From: CACIAM-69d sp001698445
GTDB taxonomy: Bacteria > Cyanobacteriota > Cyanobacteriia > CACIAM-69d
NCBI RefSeq assembly: GCF_043235035.1
Contig: NZ_JAZAQF010000086.1
Coordinates: 310,001 to 374,000 of the forward strand
Direction: 5' to 3'
DNA: 64,000 nucleotides
Each line of letters starts with the position of its first letter. Within the stretch, counting starts at the first letter, position 1. The notes under the pieces are model-generated. The model searched no databases and had not been told where the DNA came from. It saw only the letters and a list, made by a program, of their open reading frames with translations. Below are positions 26,799 to 36,277 of the stretch, piece by piece. The translations under genes and the position numbers were made by a program.

Positions 26799-27866
26799 TT
26801 AAGCAACCCAAACCAGTTCCCCTTGACGGGCTAACGATCGGGAAGCGGCCGCCAACAACCGCACCAGGGCCGTGCCGATGGAACCATCGGAGCGATCGAG
26901 CGGTGCGCCGTCCAAAACGCCGGCCAGGAATTGATCGCAAACCCGCCCAAGGGGTTCACCGCTCGCCAACTCGATCGACTGCTCCGATTGGTTGCAAGGA
27001 AGCCATTGGCTGCCAGATTGTTCCAAAGATCCCGCCCACAGGGTCAGGGGCGATCGGGCGTTCATTTCATCAAAAACCAATGTGCCTCGGGTTCCGACCA
27101 GGGCCAAGCGCCGGGCCCGATCGGGATTGTGCCAAGCCAGATGGATCGTGGCGGTGAACTGCTCAGGATAGTAAAGGGTGAGCCAAACCAAATCCGCCAA
27201 ACCCGCCGCAGGACTGGGGCGATCGGTCACCTCAAGCCCAGCTCCGCGCCCCCGTTGTAACCAGGTTTGCCCCTTGGCTTGCAGGGCGATCGGGGTTGAC
27301 TGAAGCCAATGGTTAAAGATGGCAATGTCGTGAATGGCCAAGTCCCACAACACATCCACATCCTGACGCACGGGACCCAAGTGGGTGCGAGCCGCATAGC
27401 CATAGCGCCGATCGCCGATCGCGCCCGATTGCAGGGCTTTGGCCCCCGCTTCCACCGCCGGATGAAAAAGATAGGTATGGTCAACCATCAGCCGACGATC
27501 GACCCGTTGCGCCAAGGTACACAAATCCTCGCACTCAGCCACATCCAGGGTTAGGGGCTTTTCCACCAGCACATGCTTGCCCGCCAACAGCGCCGATCGC
27601 ACCAGTTCAAAATGGCTGGCGGCCGGCGTGGCAATCACCACAGCCCCAATGTCCGGATTGCCCCAGATCGATCGGCTATCACTGACCCGTTGCACCTCGG
27701 CCCAACCGGGATAGCTGGCAAATCGATCGCCCACGGCGGCTAGCAGGTCTGGATTGGTTTCCACCACGGCCTTCAGGTGCGATCGGGGATGCTCCAAAAA
27801 ATTGCGAATGAGGTGTGTTCCCCACCGGCCCGCCCCAAATACCGCCAGTCCCAATCGATCGGTCAT
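26799..27866 (-). CDS. Gfo/Idh/MocA family oxidoreductase
   Basis: 355 residues from ATG at 27,866 (MTDRLGLAVFGAG). NAD(P)-dependent sugar-type dehydrogenase: Rossmann GAGRWGTHLIRNFLEH at the N-terminus, VIATPAASHFELV, and the EKPLTL motif with Lys at the dinucleotide/substrate site. The dyad-bearing DVLWDLAIHDIAIFN follows, with the active-site His. Often makes or modifies nucleotide sugars, so it fits the glycosyltransferase cluster that follows on the same strand. Confidence 0.88.
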   Translation of the reverse strand: MTDRLGLAVFGAGRWGTHLIRNFLEHPRSHLKAVVETNPDLLAAVGDRFASYPGWAEVQRVSDSRSIWGNPDIGAVVIATPAASHFELVRSALLAGKHVLVEKPLTLDVAECEDLCTLAQRVDRRLMVDHTYLFHPAVEAGAKALQSGAIGDRRYGYAARTHLGPVRQDVDVLWDLAIHDIAIFNHWLQSTPIALQAKGQTWLQRGRGAGLEVTDRPSPAAGLADLVWLTLYYPEQFTATIHLAWHNPDRARRLALVGTRGTLVFDEMNARSPLTLWAGSLEQSGSQWLPCNQSEQSIELASGEPLGRVCDQFLAGVLDGAPLDRSDGSIGTALVRLLAAASRSLARQGELVWVA

Positions 27867-27912
27867 TGCCTTTAGCCCAAAAACGTCAACGAGGAATCTC
27901 AACCGAATCAGA

Positions 27913-28212
27913 GAATGTCTGAAAAGCCAAAATTGATACCCAGAACTGGCCCCAGCGATCGACGAAAACAAGGAGCTTAGGGTCTGTCGTCATTCCCATC
28001 ATCGTAGGGGTTGGGTCTCCCAACCCTAACCCAGGCGATCGCGGCAACCCTGTCCCCCCCCTGGGAACACCCAAGGATCACGGGAACTGGGCAGGGAAAC
28101 CCTGCCCCTACGACTGATTGGTTTGAAGAACGAGTTCATCAGGGTTTCAGGCAATTTGACGACAGGCCCTAAAAGCCCCTTGCCCCCACAACCATTGGAG
28201 CTGGGCAATTGC
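27913..28212 (-). repeat. dispersed palindromic repeat, copy 3, interrupted
   Basis: Left half 27,913-27,979 (GTCTGAAAAGCCAAAATTGAT, CCCCAGCGATCGACG, CAAGGAGCTTA) and right half from 28,170 (AAAAGCCCCTTGCCCCCACAACC) together rebuild the dispersed element. They are separated by the small inverted-repeat element at 27,980-28,169. The remainder of the 27,867-28,379 gap has CTGGAAAAT-type repeats near 28,260 and no gene. Confidence 0.7.
27980..28169. mobile_element. MITE-like element, copy A (190 bp), nested insertion
   Basis: Terminal inverted repeats GGGTCTGTCGTCA and TGACGACAGGCCC (one mismatch), flanked on both sides by TA. Inside are two hairpins (GTTGGGTCTCCCAAC and GGGCAGGGAAACCCTGCCC) and no open frame. 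The right end ATCAGGGTTTCAGGCAATT is shared with copy B at 39,775. It splits the palindromic repeat copy 3 exactly in its centre, consistent with insertion at a TA site. Confidence 0.75.
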
Positions 28213-28379
28213 TGATCAAGTCCTGAACGATACTTTTCCAGCGGCCTCTAATAATTCCGGTCTGGAAAATTTCCACCTGGAAAATCTCAGTCCGGAACTT
28301 CAGCAATGCACCTCAAAAAATCAGATCCGAAACCCAACCCCAAAGTACTGCCCCAGGAACCAAAAGGGCTGAAGAAGGG

Positions 28380-30485
28380 CTACAGGGTCGATCGCTTGTC
28401 CAGCAGCCAATAGGTATTCATTTCACCACGGCCTTTGATGTGAATTGAACCCCGTTCTTCAAAGTGATAGCGATCCTTCAGCCGTTCATAGGTGGAATCA
28501 GTGACTTGAATCGAACCAGGAACCCCATGGGACTCCATCCGCGAAGCAATGTTAACCGCATCGCCCCATAGATCGTAGATGAACTTTTTCGTGCCAATCA
28601 CACCGGCAATCACTGGGCCTGTGTTGATGCCAATCCGGATTTCCAACCGTTCACCCAAGGGCCCCAGTGCATGGGCCATACTCGATCGCATTTCCAAGGC
28701 CATATCAGCCACGGATTCCGCATGGTTTTCTTGGGGAACCGGCACGCCCCCCACCACCATGTAAGCATCCCCAATTGTCTTAATTTTTTCGAGATGGTGC
28801 TTTTCCGCAAGCCGATCAAAGGTGGAAAAAACTTGATTTAAGCAATTAATTAATTCCAGAGGCTCCAGTTGCGCAGCCAAGGAAGTAAATCCCACAATAT
28901 CGGCAAAAAGAATCGTTGCTTCTTCAAATTGTTCCGCTGGTGATTCGTTGGAATCCTTGAGCTGATCTGCCACCCGACTGGGCAAAATATTCAGTAATAA
29001 TAATTCCGATCGCTCTTTTTCCTTGCGCAGTTCGGCGGTGCGCCGCTCCACTCGCTGCTCCAATTCTTCAAAGGATTGCTGAAGTTGGGTAGCCATGCTG
29101 TTGAAAGCATCTGCCAGGCGATCGACTTCAATGATTGGGCTGCTGGCAACGGTTTGATCTAAATTACCCTTGGCCATTTCCCCCGAGGCTTGGGCAATTC
29201 GACAAATAGGCTGAGTAATCCAACGGGCTGTTAAAATTCCAATTGGAACCGAAACTAAAAGCGCTAAAAAGCAAAGGGCGATCGTGTTTCTGGTGTTTTC
29301 GTTGATTTTGGCCATGAAGTCCGACTCGGGAACCACCACCACAATTAGCCAATTTAATCCATAGGCATCCTTGAAGGGCGAAATTTGCAGAAATTGACGT
29401 TCATTGTTCAGCCAAAATTCAAACTGATGATTGCGATGAATATTCGAGAGTTGATCAAATTGACCATATAAGAATTCAGCGCTCGATCGCAAAAGCTGAT
29501 TGTTACTTTGGAGCGCATGGACTCGTTGTAGTTCTTTTTTGGCTTTTTGGGACTGCTCAACCCAAAGGGGCTGATCTTTTAAGGAAGTGGCCACCAGTTC
29601 GCCGCTGGGTTCAACAATAAAAACCTGCCCCGTTTTGCCAACTTTTAAGGTCTGCAAAAAGCCACGAATCTGATCCGTGCCAAATTGGCTGGTTAAGATG
29701 CCTGCAGGTTGTCCATTGCGATCATAAATGGGCAAACTGGCATTAATTTGCAGCAGAGGATTCCCAAAGTTAAGATAAATTTTGCTCCAAGTGGGTTTCC
29801 CGGCCTTGAAAGCCACTTCATAAAAGGGTCGCTTGCGCACGTCATAATTAGGCACACTTTTAGCTAACTTGGCTCGTTGTCCTTTATTGTCAATTTCGTA
29901 ATAATTTAAGTTGCCGCCACCAGGAACGAGCTGTTCGGCAATTTGAGGCGTTTCGGTTGCGGAAAGGCGATTGATCCAACCCACCCGCAGATATTGTCCC
30001 TGTTGATTGGCAAACCCCACATAGCCAACGTTTTTGTAGGTGATCGTTTGTCGCCAAAAATAGGTGCGTGCTTCGGCAATTTTTTGTAAATCAATAATTC
30101 CCAGCTCGATCGCATCGCGATTCACCTGATTCACCAACTGGGGAGTTTCCACATACGACCGCACCCGATCGCTCACCCTGGCCGTCACTTCGTTGCGCAA
30201 TTGACTGGCCAAATCTCGCACTGCTTCCTGGCCGCTCCGAAACGACAGCCAACCCACCAACCCCACGGCGGTTACTAACTCGACTAAAAAGGGCAAAACC
30301 AGGGTGGTACGGAGGCGAAACTTACGGCGCACGGGCAAGGGTAGGGACTGAGATGAAACTTGTGTCAGTGGAATTTCTGAGCTGACCATAGGAACTGATT
30401 CGCGATCACCAAGATGACTCGGGCGTTCAAAGCTCAAGGATGAGGGATTCGGATCTGTGGCCCAGGACGGGAGTGAAACTGCCAC
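28380..30485 (-). CDS. Cache-HAMP class III adenylate/guanylate cyclase
   Basis: 701 residues; GTG start at 30,485 (ATG 32 codons in is an alternative). A short cytoplasmic N-tail with low-complexity sequence, TM at about 60-80, a double-Cache sensor (about 85-370), TM about 375-395, HAMP (about 395-450), a coiled coil, then a class III cyclase domain about 510-695. LFADIVGFTS holds a metal-binding Asp near 527, KTIGDAYMV gives the second Asp and the purine-specifying Lys, and YDLWGDAVNIASRM the Asp/Asn/Arg set expected for ATP. So cAMP is the likely product; this is inference from the Lys/Asp pair. Stand-alone. Confidence 0.9.
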   Translation of the reverse strand: MAVSLPSWATDPNPSSLSFERPSHLGDRESVPMVSSEIPLTQVSSQSLPLPVRRKFRLRTTLVLPFLVELVTAVGLVGWLSFRSGQEAVRDLASQLRNEVTARVSDRVRSYVETPQLVNQVNRDAIELGIIDLQKIAEARTYFWRQTITYKNVGYVGFANQQGQYLRVGWINRLSATETPQIAEQLVPGGGNLNYYEIDNKGQRAKLAKSVPNYDVRKRPFYEVAFKAGKPTWSKIYLNFGNPLLQINASLPIYDRNGQPAGILTSQFGTDQIRGFLQTLKVGKTGQVFIVEPSGELVATSLKDQPLWVEQSQKAKKELQRVHALQSNNQLLRSSAEFLYGQFDQLSNIHRNHQFEFWLNNERQFLQISPFKDAYGLNWLIVVVVPESDFMAKINENTRNTIALCFLALLVSVPIGILTARWITQPICRIAQASGEMAKGNLDQTVASSPIIEVDRLADAFNSMATQLQQSFEELEQRVERRTAELRKEKERSELLLLNILPSRVADQLKDSNESPAEQFEEATILFADIVGFTSLAAQLEPLELINCLNQVFSTFDRLAEKHHLEKIKTIGDAYMVVGGVPVPQENHAESVADMALEMRSSMAHALGPLGERLEIRIGINTGPVIAGVIGTKKFIYDLWGDAVNIASRMESHGVPGSIQVTDSTYERLKDRYHFEERGSIHIKGRGEMNTYWLLDKRSTL

Positions 30486-31014
30486 AGGAAAGATTGCGGC
30501 TTCGCTTTACGGTAATCCAAGTTCCTGGAAATGGCGAAAGATTCCGTCCATCAAGGGGGCGGTGCTGAAGGAATCAATCCAGTGAATTCCTGTGGCCATC
30601 AGTTCAATTCGATTGTGTCAAGAAATATTAATACTGGGTGCGTTTTGATACCCGAAAAAATTCTTGATTACTGACTTACTGACCTATGATTGCAACCAGT
30701 AAATCATCATTGAGTAATGATTAGTTCATTCGCCGGGTTATTTCTTTATTCGATTAATAACTTGGTTTAGTAAAATTTATCAATAAAAATCAAAATGAAA
30801 ATCCATCATTTTAATTAATAATTTCAATCAATAATTAAGTCAGCCAATAAATGCACCAAATTGGGGTTATTCAGTAAAGTCTCTTTGAGTGTTTGGATAT
30901 AGAAACCTGCTCGCCATTAACCAACAAGTGAATTAGGTCATTTCGCGAGAGGCCGTTGCTGCTGATACACTAAAGCCTGGATTTTGCACAAAAATGTGAG
31001 GCGATCGGGAATCG
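30486..31014. other. divergent intergenic region, very AT-rich
   Basis: 529 bp between the cyclase and comM. The segment 30,740-30,860 is made mostly of TAAT, CAATAA and ATTAAT words against a GC-rich background. No gene or clear hairpin. Probably promoter regions of both divergent genes. Confidence 0.5.
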
Positions 31015-32550
31015 ATGTTAGCCCGAGTATGGAGTGCGGCCTTGGTGGGCATCGACCCGGTGAAGGTGGGGGTGGAGGTGGATGTCTCCAATGGGATGCC
31101 GGGAATTGCGATCGTGGGGCTACCGGATACGGCGGTGCAAGAATCTCGCGAACGGGTGAAAGCAGCCCTGAAAAATGCCGGATTTGCCTATCCCATGCGC
31201 AAAATCGTTGTGAATTTGGCTCCGGCCGATTTGCGGAAAGAGGGGCCGAGTTTTGACCTGGCGATCGGGGTGGGAATTTTGGCCGCCTCTGGACAAGTGA
31301 GCGCAGCCCTGTTGGGGGATCACTTGTTTATGGGAGAAGTGGCGCTGGATGGAGCCTTGCGGCCGGTGACGGGTGTGTTGGCGATCGCGGCGGCGGCGGC
31401 TCAGTTGGGCATTGTGGGCTTGGTGTTGCCGGCGGCCAATGCGGACGAAGCGGCGATCGTGCGGGAGCTAAAGGTTTATGGGTTCGAGCATTTGTCGGAG
31501 GTGGCGCGGTTTTTGAACCAACCGCAAACGATCGCGCCGCATCAACCGCCCCAGGAAGGGCGATCGCCCGATCCCTTGGCGTTGTTGGACTTGACCGATG
31601 TGAAGGGTCAAACCCAGGCCCGGCGTGCGTTGGAAATTGCTGCCGCTGGTGGCCACAACCTGATTTTTGTGGGGCCGCCAGGAAGTGGCAAAACCATGCT
31701 GGCTCAGCGGTTGCCGGGTATCTTGCCCCGGTTGACTTTTGCGGAGGCCCTGGAAGTGACGCGAATTCATTCGGTGGCTGGCTTGCTGAAGGAGCGGGGA
31801 ACCTTGGTGCGCGATCGCCCCTTTCGCAGTCCGCACCATTCCGCCTCTGGCCCCTCGCTAGTGGGTGGTGGCAGCTTTCCGCGACCGGGAGAAATTTCCC
31901 TGTCCCATCGAGGGGTGTTGTTTTTGGATGAGCTAACGGAATTTAAGCGGGACGTGCTGGAGTTTTTGCGCCAACCCCTCGAAGAAGGCTGCGTGACCAT
32001 TTCCCGGGCCCGGCAAACGGTGAGGTTTCCGGCGCGGTTTACGCTGGTGGCTAGTACCAACCCTTGTCCCTGTGGCTATTACGGTGATTCAGTGCAGGCC
32101 TGTACCTGCTCGCCCATGCAGCGCCAACGCTATTGGGCCAAGCTGTCGGGGCCGCTGATGGATCGGATTGATTTACAGGTGGTGGTGAATCGGCTGCAAC
32201 CGGAAGAGGTGACTCGATCGAGCGGTGGGGAACCCTCGGCGGCCGTGCGCGATCGGGTGCTGGCAGCGCGGCAGGTAGCCCAGTCTCGCTTTGCCCAAGA
32301 GGAATCGCAATCGCCCGTGCAGTGCAATGCGGAAATGCAAAGTCGCCAGATTCGCCGCTGGTGCGCCCTGACGGATCAGACCCGATCGCTATTAGAAAAC
32401 GCAATTCGACGGTTAGGATTATCGGCAAGGGCGACCGATCGGATCCTGAAAGTGGCCCGAACGATCGCGGATTTAGAACAAAGCGAAACGATTGAACCGG
32501 GCCACGTGGCTGAAGCGGTGCAATATCGCATTGTCGATCGAATGCAATAG
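31015..32550 (+). CDS. comM: Mg-chelatase-like AAA+ ATPase (ComM/YifB)
   Basis: 511 residues, ATG at 31,015. The N-terminal Lon-protease-like domain begins MLARVWSAALVGIDP (typical), then the Mg-chelatase-type AAA+ core: P-loop GPPGSGKTM near residue 223, Walker B FLDELTEF, and the NPCPCGYYGD Cys motif. A conserved C-terminal domain ends NAIRRLGLSARATDRIL. ComM homologues act as DNA branch-migration helicases in natural transformation. Complete. Followed 21 bp later by a glycosyltransferase gene. Confidence 0.95.
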   Translation: MLARVWSAALVGIDPVKVGVEVDVSNGMPGIAIVGLPDTAVQESRERVKAALKNAGFAYPMRKIVVNLAPADLRKEGPSFDLAIGVGILAASGQVSAALLGDHLFMGEVALDGALRPVTGVLAIAAAAAQLGIVGLVLPAANADEAAIVRELKVYGFEHLSEVARFLNQPQTIAPHQPPQEGRSPDPLALLDLTDVKGQTQARRALEIAAAGGHNLIFVGPPGSGKTMLAQRLPGILPRLTFAEALEVTRIHSVAGLLKERGTLVRDRPFRSPHHSASGPSLVGGGSFPRPGEISLSHRGVLFLDELTEFKRDVLEFLRQPLEEGCVTISRARQTVRFPARFTLVASTNPCPCGYYGDSVQACTCSPMQRQRYWAKLSGPLMDRIDLQVVVNRLQPEEVTRSSGGEPSAAVRDRVLAARQVAQSRFAQEESQSPVQCNAEMQSRQIRRWCALTDQTRSLLENAIRRLGLSARATDRILKVARTIADLEQSETIEPGHVAEAVQYRIVDRMQ

Positions 32551-32571
32551 ATAGGTCTCACAGGTCTAACA

Positions 32572-33756
32572 ATGAAGCTTTTGGTTTTGGCTTCCCATCC
32601 GGTGCAATATCACGCTCCGGTATTTCGATGCATGGCCCAAGAGTTGGCCGCCAGAGGTGATGAATTGTTGGTGGTTTATCTCTCGGATTTTTCAATTCAG
32701 GGCTATCGCGATCGGGAGTTTGGCCAAAGTATTGCTTGGGATGAACCCCTACTCAATGGCTATCGATCGGTCGTTTTGAATCCCAATCAAACAAAGCAAC
32801 CCAAAGGCTTTTGGAGTTTGCGAGCCACCGGTTTTCCGGCCCTCTTGCGCCAAGAAAAACCCGATCGCCTGCTGATTCACAGCTTGATTTATAAGGGAGC
32901 TGTTACCGCTGCCATTTCCGCTAAATTTCGGAAAATTCCTTGCAGCTTGCGGGTGGAAACCAATGATCAGGCAGTGCCGCGCCAGGGTTGGAAAAGCCTA
33001 GTGCGATCGCTGGTTTATCGATTGCTATATGGGTTGTTTGATTCGGCCGTGGCGATCGGCTCCCTAAATCGCGAGCACCTGATTCGTCACGGCATCCCCG
33101 CCCGCCGAATTGCCATGGCTTACTACTGTGTGCCCGATCGGTTCGCAGATTTATCTCCTGAAAAAAAACAAACGATTCGGGCCAAAACCCGTGCCGCCCT
33201 TTGGCTCAATCCAGAGCGAACCGTTTTGCTCTTTAGCGGTAAATTAATTCCCAAAAAAAATCCCGGTTTAATTCTCCAGGCGATCGCCCAGTTACCCCCG
33301 GCATTGCAAGCCCAATTAGCGGTTCTGTATCTGGGCGCTGGGGAATTGCAACCACAACTGGAAGCCCAGGCGGAAACTATGCCAGATTTGGCAGTCAAGT
33401 TTTTAGGTTTTCGGAATCAGCAGGAGTTACCTCCCTTTTACCTAGCAGCGGATGTGCTGATTTTGCCCTCTAATCGGGCAGGAGAAACCTGGGGATTGGT
33501 GATTAATGAAGGTCTGCAAGCGGGCTTACCCTTCATTGCCACTGAAGCGGTGGGATCCACGGTGGATTTTGGTGAATTACCCGCAGTGCAAACAATCCCG
33601 ATCGGGGACGCGACGGCCCTGGCAACCGCGATTCAACAGGTGATGGGCATCGATCGACAGTTCGATCGATACGCCACCACCATGGAGCACTTTTCAACAG
33701 AAACCGTTGCTCGGGTCATTGTGGAATCTTTGGCAAATTTTCAGGTCAATTCCTGA
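32572..33756 (+). CDS. GT4-family glycosyltransferase
   Basis: 394 residues, ATG at 32,572. GT-B fold with the N-terminal motif LVLASHPVQYHAPVFR, a LLFSGKLIPKKNPG donor-binding loop, and ETWGLVINEGLQAGLPFIAT carrying the nucleotide-sugar Glu. Lies 21 bp after comM on the same strand, possibly co-transcribed, though the functions look unrelated. Substrate unknown; likely surface polysaccharide or lipid glycosylation. Confidence 0.88.
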   Translation: MKLLVLASHPVQYHAPVFRCMAQELAARGDELLVVYLSDFSIQGYRDREFGQSIAWDEPLLNGYRSVVLNPNQTKQPKGFWSLRATGFPALLRQEKPDRLLIHSLIYKGAVTAAISAKFRKIPCSLRVETNDQAVPRQGWKSLVRSLVYRLLYGLFDSAVAIGSLNREHLIRHGIPARRIAMAYYCVPDRFADLSPEKKQTIRAKTRAALWLNPERTVLLFSGKLIPKKNPGLILQAIAQLPPALQAQLAVLYLGAGELQPQLEAQAETMPDLAVKFLGFRNQQELPPFYLAADVLILPSNRAGETWGLVINEGLQAGLPFIATEAVGSTVDFGELPAVQTIPIGDATALATAIQQVMGIDRQFDRYATTMEHFSTETVARVIVESLANFQVNS

Positions 33757-33789
33757 TCAAAGGCCAATAAATTCCCAATGAATTCCCCA

Positions 33790-34236
33790 TTAAATTCCAA
33801 TCAGTTCACCTGCTTTACCGACCGTCGTGAGTTGGTGGTGCTTTTGTTGCATAAACTGAATCATTTTTTGATCTTCGCCCTTGATGTGATGGCGCAACCA
33901 ATCGGCTAGGAAATTCATCAGATTCTGAATAGCGCTGGTTTCACCCGTTTGAAACTGTTGAATCAGTTTGGTCACTTTCTGAATTAGGCGATCGTGGCAA
34001 TGTTTGTGGCGATCGAGTCCCGGGTAAGCATGATCCTGCATGAGTGATTCCTCATGCTGAAAATGGGCGATCGTGTGTTCAGCCAACTTTTCCAACATCA
34101 TCGCTAGCTTGTCCATCGATTCCTGATGATCGATAGCACTCTGCAACTCATTCACTAATTCAAAAATGTCTTGGTGCTCCTGATCCACTCGATCGTCACC
34201 AATACAGAAATGATCGCTCCACTCGACTTTGGCCAT
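33790..34236 (-). CDS. bacteriohemerythrin
   Basis: 148 residues from ATG at 34,236 (MAKVEWSDHFCIG), chosen because the canonical family begins here; a longer frame exists. Four-helix bundle with the diiron ligand set: DQEH (His21), HFQHEES (His58, Glu62), HKHCHDR (His77, His81) and HHIKGED (His117, Asp122). Binds oxygen at a diiron centre; proposed to act in O2 sensing or delivery. Convergent with the GT4 gene 34 bp away. Confidence 0.93.
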   Translation of the reverse strand: MAKVEWSDHFCIGDDRVDQEHQDIFELVNELQSAIDHQESMDKLAMMLEKLAEHTIAHFQHEESLMQDHAYPGLDRHKHCHDRLIQKVTKLIQQFQTGETSAIQNLMNFLADWLRHHIKGEDQKMIQFMQQKHHQLTTVGKAGELIGI

Positions 34237-35329
34237 CGTAGTAATTATTCCAGGCAGCAAAACAGCAAAAATCACCCTTGCCCAACGCAGATAGCCGTCA
34301 TATCTCACAACAATTCAAAGATTGATTCTCGATCAATCATCAGCCCATGTTCACCAATCATCGCAATGGGTAATCGCAAATTTTCAGTTTTTCCAGCTAA
34401 CAGCAACCCAAGCTAGCAAGAGGTTAATTGCACCTCTGGCTCTCTCGAAAACTGCCTAGAGACTTCATCCAGAAAAACAGAATGATTGGCGATCGAGTTC
34501 ACAAACTTTGGCCAATGACCCTCAGTTCATGAACAAGCATGGACAAGTTGAATGAATTAATTCAACTGAATCCAAGGAATCTTAGATGAATTGTTGAGTC
34601 AGGTTAGATATTTAGGGGCACTGCGCAGGACTAATGAAGCCTGACTAGAATCTCTCAAAATTTTCCATCATCCAATTATTCAATCATTCGCTGTTGAAAT
34701 ATTGGGCAATTGAAGCCTTGAGAGATTGAAGGATTCGCTAGTGTTCGGGCATCTAGAAATGGTCGGTTTGAGTTTCGACCATCGGGCGATCGGGCCAGGG
34801 ATGGGGTACGCGATGACCATGCAGAACAAAATCTTGGGCCAAGGCTCCCCGGGCGATCGGGAGTTGGCAGCAACCCAATCGTTTGAGTTTTCCCGCGAGT
34901 TCGATGAACCCAGCCGGTTTCGTCAACGTTGATGGGTGTCACTGCCCACGACAGTCACTAGTTTTAGCGGAATGCTGGCCCGATCGCAATCATTTTTGAC
35001 TTTGATGTTGTTTTAAAACATTCCTTGAAAAAAAGGTGTTTAAATCATTTGAAATCACCGGATGATTCATCCTGAATCGGTGCGCACTGAACCCATGATT
35101 CATGGTTCAGTTGTTGGTCAGTTGTTGGTCAGTTGGTTGATGGGTTCTTTAGCAACGTTTTTCGGGGTTAATCAGCCATTGGCGCGATAGGCAGCCCATT
35201 TCTGACTGAAATTCCTGACTGAAATTTGTTTTTGGGCGATCGCCTCACTAGGATCTGGTGCAGGTGGTCGCATCGGCTGCTGGATCCAAGCCTGACCTCC
35301 CCGGCTGACCCAACCCACTGGTATCTGGC
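34237..35329. other. 1.1-kb intergenic region; possible gene remnant
   Basis: No intact gene. A short minus-strand stretch between about 34,740 and 34,930 shows coding-like HIP1-bearing sequence, with one frame reading INVDETGW and another frame reading a longer Pro-rich string. It could be a decayed transposase or other gene, but frames are broken and I do not name it. At 35,110-35,140 GTTGTTGGTCA is repeated in tandem. Confidence 0.35.
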
Positions 35330-36181
35330 ATGACAACATCTGGCATGAAAACCTGTCCCGTTTCCCCGGCTCCAGCGCGCACCGGTGCGAAGTCGATCGC
35401 AGAAATTGCCCCGGCTATTTTGCAGCACCTGAACCACGGCACACTGGAGGCGGTGACCCTCACGGAAGTGCTGGCGATCGACCATGGGCAACTGCTCCGA
35501 GCGATCGCCCCCGATGTGGGAGCGCCGATTTTGGAACAGGTGACCGCCCATAGCCACTTGAAAATCAAGGCTCGGATGCAAATCGTGGGGCAACTGCTGC
35601 TCGATCGGTATGGTTTGGCCGGCTCGGAGCGATTTGCCACCCACCGCAGTGACACGGCCCGCAGTTGGGCTGCAATGATGGTGGGCTTAGCTCCGGGGCT
35701 GTCGTTGCCCGATCGCCTGGCCCAAATCGCCAACTTAGCGGACGACCCCAACGCTAATGTGCGGGAGTGGGCTTGGATGGCATTGCGGCCCCATGCGGCC
35801 CATCAATTGGAACTGGCGGTCACCCAGTTAATTCCCTGGACGCTTCACCCATCAGCGAATCTGCGTCGGTTCGCCACGGAGTTAACCCGGCCGCGGGGCG
35901 TGTGGTGTGCGCACATCCAAGCCCTGAAGCGCGAGCCATCCTTAGGATTGCCGTTGTTGGAACCCCTGCGGGCGGATCCTGCGCGGTATGTGCAAAACAG
36001 CGTCGCCAATTGGCTGAACGACGCGGCCAAATCGCAGCCGCAGTTTGTTTGGGACTGTTGTCAGCGTTGGCAGCGGGAGTCTGCCACCCGAGCCACGGCT
36101 TATATCTGTCGGCGGGCCCTGCGTGGTTTGCTCGATCGCGATTGGCAGGACGATCGAACATTTACCGATCGCGCCAGTTAG
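35330..36181 (+). CDS. DNA-alkylation-repair HEAT-like protein (AlkC/AlkD type)
   Basis: 283 residues, ATG at 35,330 (a second ATG five codons in). The middle and C-terminal two-thirds are HEAT-like repeats. LRRFATELTRPRGVWC, LLEPLRADPARYVQNSVANWLND and SQPQFVWDCCQRW match the AlkC side of the alkylpurine DNA glycosylase family, which removes methylated purines. Likely a cytoplasmic DNA-repair enzyme. Next gene on the same strand is an MBL-fold protein. Confidence 0.78.
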   Translation: MTTSGMKTCPVSPAPARTGAKSIAEIAPAILQHLNHGTLEAVTLTEVLAIDHGQLLRAIAPDVGAPILEQVTAHSHLKIKARMQIVGQLLLDRYGLAGSERFATHRSDTARSWAAMMVGLAPGLSLPDRLAQIANLADDPNANVREWAWMALRPHAAHQLELAVTQLIPWTLHPSANLRRFATELTRPRGVWCAHIQALKREPSLGLPLLEPLRADPARYVQNSVANWLNDAAKSQPQFVWDCCQRWQRESATRATAYICRRALRGLLDRDWQDDRTFTDRAS

Positions 36182-36277
36182 CCATCCAGTGGACGAGCGA
36201 TGACGGACAGGATCGACAGTCAAAATCCAGCGCTACGATACAAGGCAGATCCACTCGCAAACTTCCCGATCGCACCC

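Noticed and set aside
28501..28530. GAATCGAACC tRNA T-arm-like string
   Set aside because: It lies inside the cyclase coding sequence and has no cloverleaf.
34676..34942. Minus frame with INVDETGW suggesting an IS66-type transposase
   Set aside because: Only the short motif fits; no catalytic context or terminal inverted repeats nearby.
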